Source: Rattus norvegicus
Lineage: Eukaryota; Chordata; Mammalia; Rodentia; Muridae
Direction: 5' to 3'
DNA: 64,000 bases
Assembly: GCF_036323735.1 (NCBI RefSeq)
Contig: NW_026947396.1
Span: 1 to 64,000 of the forward strand
Below the pieces are notes generated by a model. It was given only the letters and a program-made list of their open reading frames with translations. It did not search any database and had not been told where the DNA came from. Positions 35,669 to 47,035 of the stretch are shown piece after piece (position 1 is the stretch's first letter; each line of letters starts with the position of its first letter). Both the position numbers and the translations under genes were made by a program.

Positions 35669-35931
35669 GTTGCTATCCACATATAGCATCATGTGTCCTT
35701 GTTACATGTTGGAGCATCTTTTGGGTAAATAACCAAGAAGTGGTATTGCAGGATCCTCATGTATTACCAAATGTGTTAGAAAATTCCAGACTGATTTCCA
35801 GAGTGGTTATACCAGCTTGTAATCCCACCAACATTGGAGGAGTGTTCCTCTTTCTCTACCTCCTTTTAATTATCATTTGTCATCTGAATTTGTTTTTATC
35901 TTAGCCATTCTGATTGGTGTGCTGTGGAACC

Positions 35932-35936
<5 letters not shown>

Positions 35937-35974
<38 letters not shown>
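35937..35974. repeat. Poly-T run of about 38
   Basis: An expanded T-run inside L1 ORF2 antisense sequence, where consensus L1 has only a short T-rich word. Confidence 0.95.
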
Positions 35975-35975
<1 letters not shown>

Positions 35976-36657
35976 TTTACATTTACCCGATGGGAAAGGA
36001 TGTTGATATACCTTAGTACCTTAGTTAAGAATTCATTGTTTAGCTCTAAACACCATTTTGATAGGACTATTTGATTCCCTGTAACATAATTCCTTGAGTT
36101 TTTGTTTAGATTGAATTTAGCCCTCTATCATATGTAGGATTGGTAAAGATCTTTTCTTAATCGATTGGTTGCTCCTTTTTCCTAATGACAGTGCCTTTTT
36201 CCTTACAAAAGCTTTACAATTTTATGAAGTTCCATTTGTCAAATCTTGATCTTAGAGCATAAGCCATTGGTTTTATATTCAGGAAATTTCCCCAGTGCCC
36301 AAGTGTCCAAGATTCTTTCACATTTTTTCTTCTATTAGTGTTAGGTTATATGATTTTATGTGGAGACCCTTGATCCACTTTGACTTGAGCTTTGTATGCG
36401 GTGATAAGAATTGATTGATTTCCCTTCTTCTGCATGCTAATTTCCAGTCAAACCAGCATTATTTGTTGAAAATGCTATGTTTATTCCATTGGATGGTTTT
36501 GGCTCCTTTGTCAAATATCAAGTGCCTGGGATGTGCCTTCATTTCTGGGTCTTCAATTCTATTCCATTGATGTGGGTATCTGTCTCTGTACCATAACCAT
36601 TAAATTTTTATCATTATTTTTCTGTTATACAGTTTGAGGTAAGGGATAGTGATTCCC

Positions 36658-38095
36658 AAAGAAGGAAAAGATCTTTACCAATCATGCAACAGATAGAGGC
36701 CTTATATCCAAAATGTACTAAAAACTCAAGAAGTTAGACCGCAGGGAGACAAATAACCCTATTAAAAGTGAGGTTCAGAGCTAAACAAAGAATTCACAGC
36801 TGAGGAATGCCAAATGACTAAGAAACACCTAAAGAAATGTTCAACATCTTTAGTCATAAGGGAAATGCCAATCAAAACAACCCTGAGATTTCACTTCACA
36901 CCAGTGAGAATGGCTAAGACCAAAAACTCAGGTGACAGCAAATGCTGGCAAGGATGTGGAGAAAGTGGATCACACCTCCATTGTTGGTGGGAATGTACAA
37001 CCATTCTCGAAATCAGTTTGGAGGTTCCTCAGAAAATTGGACATTGAACTGCCTGAGGATCCAGCTATACCTCTCTTGGGCATATACCCAAAAGATGCCC
37101 CAGCATATAAAAAAGACACGTGCTCCACTATGTTTATAGCAGCCTTAATTATAATAGCCAGAAGCTGGAAAAAACCCAGATGCCCTTCAACATAGGAATG
37201 GATACATAAAATGTGGTACATCTACACTTTGGAATGTTACTCAGCTATCAAAAACAATGCCTTTATGAAATTCATAGGCAAATTGATGGAACTGGAAAAT
37301 ATCAACCTGAGTGATGTAACCCAATCCCAGAAAAACACATATGGTATGCACTCATTAATATGTTGCTATTAACCCAAATGCTTGAATTACCCTAAATGCC
37401 TAGAACACATGAAATTCAAGATGGATGATCAAAATGTGAATGCTTCACTCCTTCTTTAAAAGGGGAATAAGAATACCCTTGGCACGGAATAGAAAGGCTA
37501 AGATTAAAACAGAGACTGAAGGAACATCCATTCAGAGCCTACCCTACGTGTGTCCCATACATATACAGCCACCCAATTAGACAAGATGGATGAAGCAAAG
37601 AAGATCAGGCAGAGAGGAGTCAGTTGTAGATATCTGCTGAGAGACACAGCCAGAATATGGCAAATACTGAGGCAAACGCCAGCAGCAAAGCACTGAACTG
37701 AGAACAGGAAACCCGTTGAAGGAATCAGAGAAATAACTGGAAGAAGTTGCAGGGGCTCTAGACCCCATATGAACAACAATATCAAGCAACCAGAGCTTCA
37801 AGTGACTAACCCAGTACCTAAAGACTATGCATGGACTGACCCTGAACTCTGACCTCATAGTAGCATTGAACATGCTAGTAAGATCACTCATGTAAGGGGA
37901 AGTCTTTGGTCCTGCTAAGACTGAACCCCTAGTGAACATGATTGTTGGGGGGAGGGCGGCAATGGGGGGAGGATGGGGAGGGGAATACCCATAAAGAAGG
38001 GGAGGTGGAGGGGTTGGGGTATGTTGGCCTGGAAACCGGGAAAGGGAATAATACTCAAAATGTAAATAAGAAATCCTCAAGTTAATTAAAAAAAA
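36658..38095 (+). mobile_element. L1 fragment, sense (ORF2 end plus 3' UTR)
   Basis: ORF2 C-terminal coding is readable in pieces at 36,814-37,195, including the zinc-region part (CWQGCGESGSHLHCWWECTT). The 3' UTR begins near 37,500, has a G-rich run at 37,945-38,030 ('ggggggagggcggc') and ends near 38,095 with an A-rich tail. Frames are broken. The antisense open frame at 37,577-38,080 is a by-product of the 3' UTR. Confidence 0.9.
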
Positions 38096-38099
38096 AGAA

Positions 38100-38275
38100 A
38101 TGAAAGGATCCAGTGTTAGAAATATGCAAAAAAATTAAGCGAAAGACTACAGAAATTTGGAAGGGAGATGAGATGGGGGCAGGTCTAGGAGGAGCAGGAG
38201 GGATTGTGGGTGCACTTGATCAGAGCACATTGTATTACATGTACAGAATGTTCCACAAATGAAAAGCAAACCTTC
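38100..38275 (+). repeat. Older L1 3' end fragment
   Basis: 'gcaggaggg' followed by 'attgtattacatgtacagaatgttc' resembles the final part of an older L1 3' UTR. The following 38,276-38,425 is unassigned. Confidence 0.4.
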
Positions 38276-38429
38276 CCATCCTTTTGCTAACCTTATGCTG
38301 TGTTATGATGCAAGGCTTTCAAGAAGAACACAGATCAGATATCAGCTCCTGCTTCTTCCTTTAGGGGTGCCCTTGTGGTGAATAAACTTTACAAGCAGAA
38401 AAAAAGGAAAAAGTAAAGAAGTTCTATTC

Positions 38430-39392
38430 TTGTTGAGGAGAGTTTTCTCTGTCATGGGGTTTTTGTTATTTCAAATGAATTTTCAAATTGCTCTTTCTAA
38501 CTCTATGAAGCAGTGAGTTGGAATTGTGATAGCGATTGCCTTGAATATGTTGATTGCTTTTGCCAAGTTTGCCATTTTTGCAATATTAACTCTACCAATC
38601 CATAAGCATGGAAAATCTTTCCATCTGAGATTTTCTTCATTTTTTTTTCTTCACAGAGTTGAAGTTCTTGTCATAAAGACCTTTTACTTGCTTGGTTAGA
38701 GTCACACTGAGGTATTTTTTATTATTTGTGACTAATGTGAAAATTGTCATATCCCTAATTTCTTCTCAACCTGTTTATCCTTGAAGTAGAGGAAGCGTAA
38801 TGATTTGTTTGAGTTAATTTTATATCCAGCCATTTTACAGAAGTTGTTTATTGGCTGAAGGAGTTCTCTGGTTGAATTTTTGGGGTCACTAAAATATACT
38901 ATCATATCATATACAAATCATGATATTTTGACTTCTTGAATTCCCTTTGATCTCCTTTGGTTGTCTAATTTCTGTGAATAAGATTTCTAGTGCTATATTA
39001 AAGAAGTAAGTGGAGATTGGGCAACCTTTTCTATTCCCAGATATTTGTTGAATTGCTTCAAGGTTCTCTCCATTTATGTTGATGTTGGGTACTCTTTTTG
39101 TAATATTGTTTTTACTAAGTTTATGTATGGACCTTGAATTTATAATATGTACCAAATCTTTTACCATGAAGAGGTATTGATTGTTTTCATTTTTGTCACC
39201 ATCTAACAAAGTGATCATTTGTTCCCCCACCCTGTGAGTTTTTTTAAATAATTGATTTTTCTATATGCTGACCTCACGTTGAACCATCACCATTTTTGAA
39301 AAATCTGTCTTTTTTCCATTAAATGGTTTTAGAACATTTGTCAAAGGTAAAGTGACCGTAGGTGTTTGCATTTATTTCTGGATCTCCAGGCT
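38430..39392 (-). mobile_element. L1 ORF2 fragment, antisense (RT region)
   Basis: The reverse complement reads as L1 reverse transcriptase in scattered pieces. For example the frame at 38,907-39,230 gives ISGNRKGCPISTYFFNIALE, the conserved G-C-P-x-S-x-x-F/L-F motif region of L1 RT. It contains stops. Confidence 0.85.
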
Positions 39393-39399
39393 TGGATAT

Positions 39400-40330
39400 C
39401 TGGTAAAATTTTCAATTACCATGAATGCAGAAACCAAGATACTCCATGACAAAGCCAAATTTACAAAACATCTTTCAACAAATCTAGCCCTACATGGGAT
39501 AGTAGATGGACACTTCCAACACAAGAAAGGAACTACACCCTAGGAAAAATTTGGGAATTAATCTTTCAACAAACCCAAAAGATGATAGCCACACAAAAGT
39601 AATTCCATTTCTAACAATAAAAATAACAGGAAAGAACAATAAATTTTATTTAATATCTCTTATCATCAATGGACTTAGTTCTCCAATAAGAATATATAAA
39701 CTAAGGGATTGAATAAATAAAGTGGACCAAACATTTTGCTGCATACAGGAAATATACCTTAATTATATAGACAGTCACTATCTCAAGGTAAAAGGCTGGA
39801 GAGAAATTCCAAGAAAATGGTCCCAAGAAATAAAACGGAAATAGCCTTTCTTACATTGAATAAAATTGACTTTCAACCAAAGATATCAAAAATGATAAGG
39901 AAGGACAAAATAATTGTCAAAGAAAAAATAATACTAAGATGAACTATCAATTATGAACAACTATGTTTCAAATGCTAGGGCACCAAATTCACCAAAAGAA
40001 AATCACTAAGCCTCAAAGAATATATTGGCGCCAACACGATAATAGTGGGAGATTTCAATACCCAAGTTCATCAATTGACCGTTTGTGGCAACTGAAACTA
40101 AACTGATACATTAAAGATAACAGAAATAATCATCCAAATGGATTTAGCAGATATTTAAATAACATTTCATCCTAAAACTAGAGAATATAGCTTTTTTCTT
40201 TGCACCTAAAAGTAACTTCTCCAAACTTACCATATACTCTGTCACTAAACAGGTCCATATAGATACCAGAATATTGAAATAATTCCATGCACCCTATCAG
40301 ATTATCATGGACTAGTGCTGGTCTTCAATA
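39400..40330 (+). mobile_element. L1 fragment, sense (ORF1 end into ORF2 start)
   Basis: 'ccaagatactccatgacaaa' and 'aaatctagccctacatggga' match the ORF1 3' end and inter-ORF region. The beginning of ORF2 with its endonuclease follows (about 39,640-40,200) and is full of stops. It shares the ORF1-end words with 46,750-46,830. Confidence 0.8.
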
Positions 40331-43300
40331 CTTTCTTATTTTTATATTTGTTTTTATTATCGATATTTGCTTAATGTGGTATTTTTGAAACACTAGCTTT
40401 CTTGATAGTTTGGCACTATGAAATCTAGGTTGGGTTTAGCCTAATAGTAATTCTTCCATTTTGCCTCTATAGTAGCAAGAATGAGAGCTCCATTCCATTC
40501 TTTGGTATATACTATATTTTGAGTGAACATTTTGGGCACACTGTGCATTTAATGGTTTTCATCTTTTCTTAAGTATATATTATTATTATCTCATCTTAAA
40601 AATTTGTAACTGGACAATGACATTTTTAATATCATGTTTCTGAATGGGTCTTTTGATCTCATTTTGTTTATATTTTATCTCCATTTTAAATGGATTTCCT
40701 TTGTGAATATTTTCTGTCTTTAAGTATGAGATTTTATTATTGTTTATCAATGAAAAAAATGCATTTTATTTACACCAGCAGCCATACAGGAAGAGGAACA
40801 CAAGAGTTAGTTAGCTATTTGTATAGTATTGGTTACTTATTAAAAAATAAAAATCTCTGAAACAAAGGACAGTGATTAATTTAACACTATACTCCACCAA
40901 TGTTCCCTGCATACAGTAATTCCTAGTAATGGCCTGAGGTCATGTGCTGTCGGGAAATACTTTATGGAAGAATAAACCCACAAACCACAGAATATTTAAA
41001 GAAAATCTTTCTTCTATACACACAGATACATAATACGATTACAGGGAGGTCAATACAATTAATTAAAGAAGATGTAAAGAATATGTTGTTACAAGAAACT
41101 GAGGACAAGGAAAGAATTTCAAACCACTGTCAACTATACAATGGTGAACATTTGTTCCCAAAAAGTAGTTTGTGTGCCAGAACAATAACAGCTGTACTGG
41201 ACCCACCTTTTATCTACACAGAGTGGGGAGCTACGGTCCTATTGGAAACAATGAAGACAGAAAACCAAAACAATAGCAAAAGGGGGAATTAATATAAGCA
41301 ATCTGGTAATGCAAACTACCAAAGACATCTTTATGTTCTAACCGGAAATCGCAGGAAAACTCATATCTGAGCGCCCTATCTAATGACAAGAGTGAGCAAG
41401 CCATGGCCTTTCTCCCTTTCATATTTTTAAGTACTTTACAGAAACAAGAATCTCAGATTGCTTTATCCATGATTTATGAAAGGGTTTTCTAGGCGTCATG
41501 TATTAAGAAATCATTTAAAATATTTTTAGCTCCTGACAAGTTTTTATTAAAGTCCTCAAACTTCTTGGACTAAGATTCCAAAGTGTAACTAGGCCAACCC
41601 TGAGCTGTAAAACTATGACAAGGCAACAATAACAGATATTTTCATGGCCCAAGCACTATAGCAATATACTATTGAGTACAGAGATCCAAATTTATTCAAA
41701 CAGCTCAAGAGAGAAGGGAGAAAAAAAGTTAGAAAAGTGATGAAGAATCAACACCTCCCTTGTGTATGCCATCATTTATGGTTCTGTAGTAAGTCCTAAG
41801 AGGCAGTATCCAAGTAGCAAGGGGAGGAAAGGAATAAGGACAAAACAGGGAGATAAACTAGCATGACAGGTGTATGTAAGAGAAAAACTTAGACATGAAA
41901 ATGTCCTGTAATTTAAAAAAAAAGATTTTTTTTCATTATTTTCTCATTCCAATCAAAAGAGACATCCATGAATGATTCTCCTCTAAGGCTTCCATAAAAG
42001 TGGTAAAACAAAAACGAATATAAACATTGAAAGTTTGAAAATAAAACAAAAGAAAAAGAACTTGTGTACGTTTCAGAGCAGGAGCACTTAAAAATGAACT
42101 AAATCTGGTCAAGATGAAACCTAGAGTGAGAAGTAGGAACTAGAATTAAGAGCTGCAAGAGATAGGCAGGTGAGGAGTGACAGGAACATGGCCAGGCCTG
42201 AGAGATAAAACTGGTCCTTTACAAGGGCACAGAATGAGGTAAGAAAACATTTCAAATAAAGCAGCACATTTCCTTTATGCTCACCTCAGTAATCCCATCC
42301 TCTAATAACCCCCATTTACATACTAAAATAGAAGAGTTGTGGTATGTATATCACTCACTTCCCATTTACTTTTAACCCTGCCTCCAAAGTCAGGAAGTCC
42401 AAACTTTCTAACTTCCAAGAACAAAAATACAGCCCCAGGTATAAGGGGGTCCTGAGGGACAAGTGACAAACTGCAATATGTGAGAGTAGAGAATATGGAG
42501 ATTTCTCATTCAACATAGCAGAAGTTTGATGGCCCAAGCTAAGAAAGGAAAAGGCAACCATATCAGGTAAACAAGGTCTGCTTCTCATAACATTAAACTC
42601 ATTTATATTATTCTTTCCTTTAAAAAAGAAATACTTTATTTGGGCTTATAATCCAGAATATCAGAGTCAGTGATGGATGATATCAGAGTAAAGATAAACA
42701 GGCAGAGGTTGCTGAAAGATTACATCTCAGACCATAAGCAGAAGGTGGAGAAAACTAGATTGAAATAGCTTACGTCTTTTGAAACCTCAAAGCCTAACCC
42801 TAACAACATACCTCCTGCAACGAGGACATACCACTTAGTGAGATTGCAATTTTTGGGCATTTACATTATTCTTAACTACACTTAGTCAAATCACTTCCCA
42901 GCTCAATCTTCATTTTGAATGAAGCTGATTTTCCTGCAAAGTGGCTGTACCATCTTCTCTTCCTAATATTGGCTTTCATCATGGGGATAATAGATGATTC
43001 TGGATGCATAGGGGATGTTTTTATTCATATGTATCATTCCATTATGTACTACATGTGTACTGACATTTCAATGAGTTTCATTTGGAAAAGGTATAAATGG
43101 TTGATCTTATATATACAGTTTCAACCTCTATTAACATCTTTTAGAAAATATCAAATATCCATTCTTGATTAATAATTTCTTCTCTCATATGATAAGAAAA
43201 AATAAAATTTTACTCTAATCAAAATAATTCTCTATATTTTCATACTGAAAAATACAGAAGAATATTAAGATAATGTGGAATATTAAATCAGCTGAAATGC

Positions 43301-45220
43301 ATGTTCATTAATTAAGAATAACCAGAATCATTGATATGTTTTTGGTACATAATATACGAACAAATACCAAAGCATTGAATAAATAGTGTCAGAAGACGAG
43401 GGTCATTATATAAAATGTACCTTACCTTCAGATCCAGTGTTTTGTTCATGTAGCAAGAATTCAATTTACCTACTCTTCCTCAGTATTTTTCATCCTCTCA
43501 TTGACTCGAATTTCAAAGCTGTATCCTATAACTAGCATGATTGTTAAATTTCAAACCAAGAACAGTGCATGTGTCAATCATTTTCCGCCTTTCCTTATTT
43601 GTGTTTTATTCTGTTCCCAAAAGGCCATGTTGTGTTGAAGTTATGAAGAATTTCTTGCTCCTTTGATGAAAATTTTCTAGAAGCATAGATTATTCATATT
43701 CAAAATACTATTGATATGTTTAATAGTACTGGATATTATAGTTAAAGTCATCTGGGTTAGGAATTTTTGCATGTATATCATAACACACTAAAATACTAAA
43801 GATTAAAAGTAGAAGAGATAGAATTTATTACATGTTTTTACTCTTCTAGGGTTTGTAAGTTTACAAAATCTGAGCAAATGATTTCTTTCTGTGAAATTCA
43901 CATTCATGAGCTATTATATTCTAATCAAACAGTGTGTCAGCACCAATAAACTTGGATTAAATTCTAATTGCAATACAAAATGTTTGTAGTAAATAAATGG
44001 GCAAATAATTTGTCTGTATATACTAAATAAGCATGTAGTATAATCATAGGTTTGCTCTTAATTAAATAAGTACTCCCAGATACACCTTGAAAAAATACAG
44101 ATAGTAATGTAAGTTTTTTTTTTATATAACAGCTAATAATGGTCTGAGTAAAGGTTTAAATCAACAAACCATGAACAGTAAGTAGGAATGTCTAGTGAGT
44201 TAGAGGTTCTTTCAAGCATCTTCAAGGGTCTAAAATAAATTCCTTTATAATTCTCCTGAATCCACTTATCATGAAACATTCCACATCAGAGTAAATAACA
44301 CCAACATCTTTTCATTTTCTCAAAAAAAAGTCATTGGGTTTCTTTTCTTCCTACTCAACCCACCCTCATTCTACTACCAAACACAACAATTTCCATCATA
44401 GCTCTCTGATATGACTCTTTTTCATTATCATTGACACTACTTCCAGATAGACTTCAAAAACATCCTTAAAATCATTCTCTGTATCATATCATAATTCATA
44501 AGTAACCAGAGTCCCTTACTATATACATTGTGAGTTAAACAATCTTATTTAAAACTATTCAATGATTTCTAAGACATTTTCAGTAAATAAAAATTATATG
44601 TCTAACATTGTTTCTATATTCCCATATGAGACATTGCCTGAGATTCAGCTTTATTTGGACCGTTCTTCGATCTCTTAATCAATACAAACTACTCTCATAT
44701 TTACTTTTTTGGATATGTCAAGGTCTTTGTCTTCTTATCATCCTTATATTTACTGTAATTTTGCCCAAAATATAGATCAATTATTTTTCATCTAATTTAA
44801 CTTAAATGTCACTTCCTCATGACAATCTCCATGACCTTATTTCTAAAATAGATTCTTCAACTACTTGCATACTATCAACTCCAACACACTGATTTATGCA
44901 TTCATTTTTTTCTTTTTTCTTGTACTATAATGCAATCTTTATAAAAGAAAGTTCATAATACTTTCTATTCATTCCTAATCTATACACTATTATGGACATG
45001 GTACATTAGTGGAGACTTATTATTTATTACATGATTCAGTAAGTTGCATAAATAAACTTTATACTATTCTTCATTTTAATGAATATGCATCCCGTGCATT
45101 GTTTAGACCATCATGTAGTAATTATGTGAGTTCTTCAATTCAATGACCTAGTTCACATTGCCTAAACATTTTAATTTGTCACAGATAGTCTCTGTCATAT
45201 TCAAAACAATACTTTGTTCA
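40331..45220. other. AT-rich sequence, no gene recognised
   Basis: No recognisable gene. The longest frame, 40,942-41,292 (116 codons), has no family resemblance I can name. It sits in sequence with a purine-rich 'aaaagggggaatta' near 41,278 that could be a relic of a retroelement. Confidence 0.5.
42620..42850. repeat. Probable dispersed rodent repeat, family not named
   Basis: 'cttttgaaacctcaaagcct' followed by 'acctcctgcaacgaggacat' is a phrase pattern known to me from interspersed repeats in rodents. I cannot assign the family. Confidence 0.4.
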
Positions 45221-45259
45221 CTGAACAATTATCTCAGCTGGGAATATATTTGACATGAA

Positions 45260-45395
45260 AGAATGGGATTCCTAAGTTTAATTCACAGCATCCATGTGAA
45301 AATGCCAGCTGCCATATGTTTGTGGTCCCATCTCTGAAGAGACAGAGAGATGATGATTCCTAGGCACTTACTTATCAGGGAGTCAAATTTCTTTT
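45260..45395. repeat. Possible B4/RSINE-like SINE fragment
   Basis: 'catccatgtgaaaatgccag' followed by 'gtggtcccatctctgaagag' resembles rodent tRNA-derived SINEs with the '-atcccagctctg-' word. It is short and diverged. Confidence 0.35.
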
Positions 45396-45399
45396 GTGA

Positions 45400-46106
45400 G
45401 CTGTTCCAGTGAAAGTTTAAAAACCAAGAGGACCCAGAGCTGTGTTCCCAGAGCTGAACCTGTACCTCAGCTCTCTGTCCTCAGATCCAATGAGGAAATA
45501 GATGGACTTCCAGGAGTGCTGACACACTCAAGAACACAGGAAAGACTTTTTCTTCTCAGAGGTAACTTCCTGGAGTGCTCAGAACCCATGAAAAGAGGTG
45601 CAGTCTGTTACAGCATACTTTTGTTTCTATCTATTCCATATTGCTGAAATTTATCCACAGTTCTTGGCACACAAGATAATTCAAGAGAGAACAACGGTCC
45701 CATTACTGTTGAAACACAGGCTAAGAGAGAATTCAAGCCACTTTCAGAGACAGCAAAACCAGCTAACTCCAGATGGTGAGGGGCAAGTATAATTCCCTAA
45801 GGAACATAAACTGATGTTACTAGACATCATCAGAAACCAGTTCTCCCACCAAAGCTAGCCCAGTATACCCCTGACACACCAGAAAAGAGATAGAAAAGTT
45901 TGTAGTTCAAATCACTGAACATGATGAGGTTAAAGGATTTTAAGAAGGACATAAATAACTCCATCAAAGAAATACAAGACAACAGATGTAAAGAGATAGA
46001 AGACCTCATAGAGGAAACCCAAAAATCCCTTAACGAATTACATTACAACATAACCAAGCTGCTGGAGGAATTGAACAATCCATCAGGAAGTATAAATGGA
46101 AACAGA

Positions 46107-46138
<32 letters not shown>

Positions 46139-47035
46139 GCAAACCACACAAAGATGAACACTCTGAATATAGAAAACCTGGGAAAGATATTAGGAGTCAT
46201 AAACGCAAGCATCAACCAACAGAATATAAAATATAGAAAAGAATCTCAGGGGCAGAAGATACCATAGAAAACAGTTACACAATTGTCCAAAAATACAAAA
46301 CAAAAAACTCCTAACCCAAAACATCCAGGAAATCATAGACAAAATGAGAAGATAAAACCTAAGGATAATAGGTATACAAGAGAATGAAACTCCCACTTTG
46401 AAGGGTCAGTAAATATCTTCTACAAAATTATACTAGAAATCTTCCCTAACCTAAAGAAAGAGACAACCTTGCACGTACAAAAAGCAAAAAGAATTCCAAA
46501 AAAATTGGAGCAGAAAAGAAATTTCTTCCATCACATAATAGTTAAAATATAAAGTGCACAAAACAAAGAAAAAATATTAAACGCAGTAAGGGAAAAAGGT
46601 CGAGTAACATAAAAAGGGAGACCAATCAGTATTCCACACTTCTTAAAAAAAGCTAGCAATCCTGGGCATATATCACACAGATCCTAAATGAAAAAAAATG
46701 TCAGCCCAGGCTACTGTAAAACCTCTCAACTACCATAGATTGAGATTCCAAGATACGCCATGTCATGAGCAAATTTACACAATATCTTTCCACAAATCCA
46801 GTCCTACAAAAGATGATAGATGGAAAATTCCAGTAAAAGGCAGGAAACTACACCCAGAAAAAGAAAGAACACAATCTACTTTTAAAAAACACAAAAAAGA
46901 GATAAAATAGGTAGCCACAGAAAAATAATTCGACATTTAACAAGAAAAATAATAGACAAAAAAAATCATTTGTCCAATATCATTAAACATCAAAGGACTC
47001 AAATACCTATAAAACGACAAACACTAGAAGTCAAC
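45400..47035 (+). mobile_element. L1 5' part: 5' UTR, ORF1 and inter-ORF region
   Basis: 5' UTR-like sequence (about 45,400-45,900) precedes ORF1 sequence. A 78-codon open piece at 45,921-46,157 encodes a coiled-coil style segment (KDINNSIKEIQDNRCKEI). ORF1 continues with stops to about 46,650, followed by the ORF1 end and inter-ORF words also seen at 39.4-39.7 kb. It is broken by frameshifts and cannot make ORF1 protein. It ends where the second 30-base repeat field begins. Confidence 0.8.
46108..46139 (+). repeat. (CAA)n run inside L1 ORF1
   Basis: About ten CAA/CAG triplets read in the ORF1 frame as a glutamine run, followed within a few codons by a stop. Confidence 0.95.

Larger units (their letters stand above)
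34850..36657 (-). mobile_element. L1 fragment, antisense (3' UTR into ORF2)
   Basis: The 3' UTR part is about 34,850-35,500, with the tail end at the left. The reverse complement of ORF2 C-terminal sequence follows from about 35,700 ('ggagcatcttttgggtaaat', then 'aatcccaccaacattggagg'). It is interrupted by a TG/TATG microsatellite at 35,560-35,668 and a long T-run at 35,937-35,974. ORF2 is shattered. It stops where a sense L1 begins. Confidence 0.85.

Noticed and set aside
37577..38080. Minus-strand open frame of 167 codons, among the longest in the window
   Set aside because: It lies antisense to a sense L1 3' UTR and shows no protein family. Proline-rich stretches come from the G-rich tract.
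38276..38425. Possible ancient DNA transposon or MaLR remnant
   Set aside because: Wording is too diverged to assign.
40942..41292. Frame of 116 codons in the 40-45 kb gap
   Set aside because: There is no recognisable family, codon pattern or splice context. I did not call it a gene.
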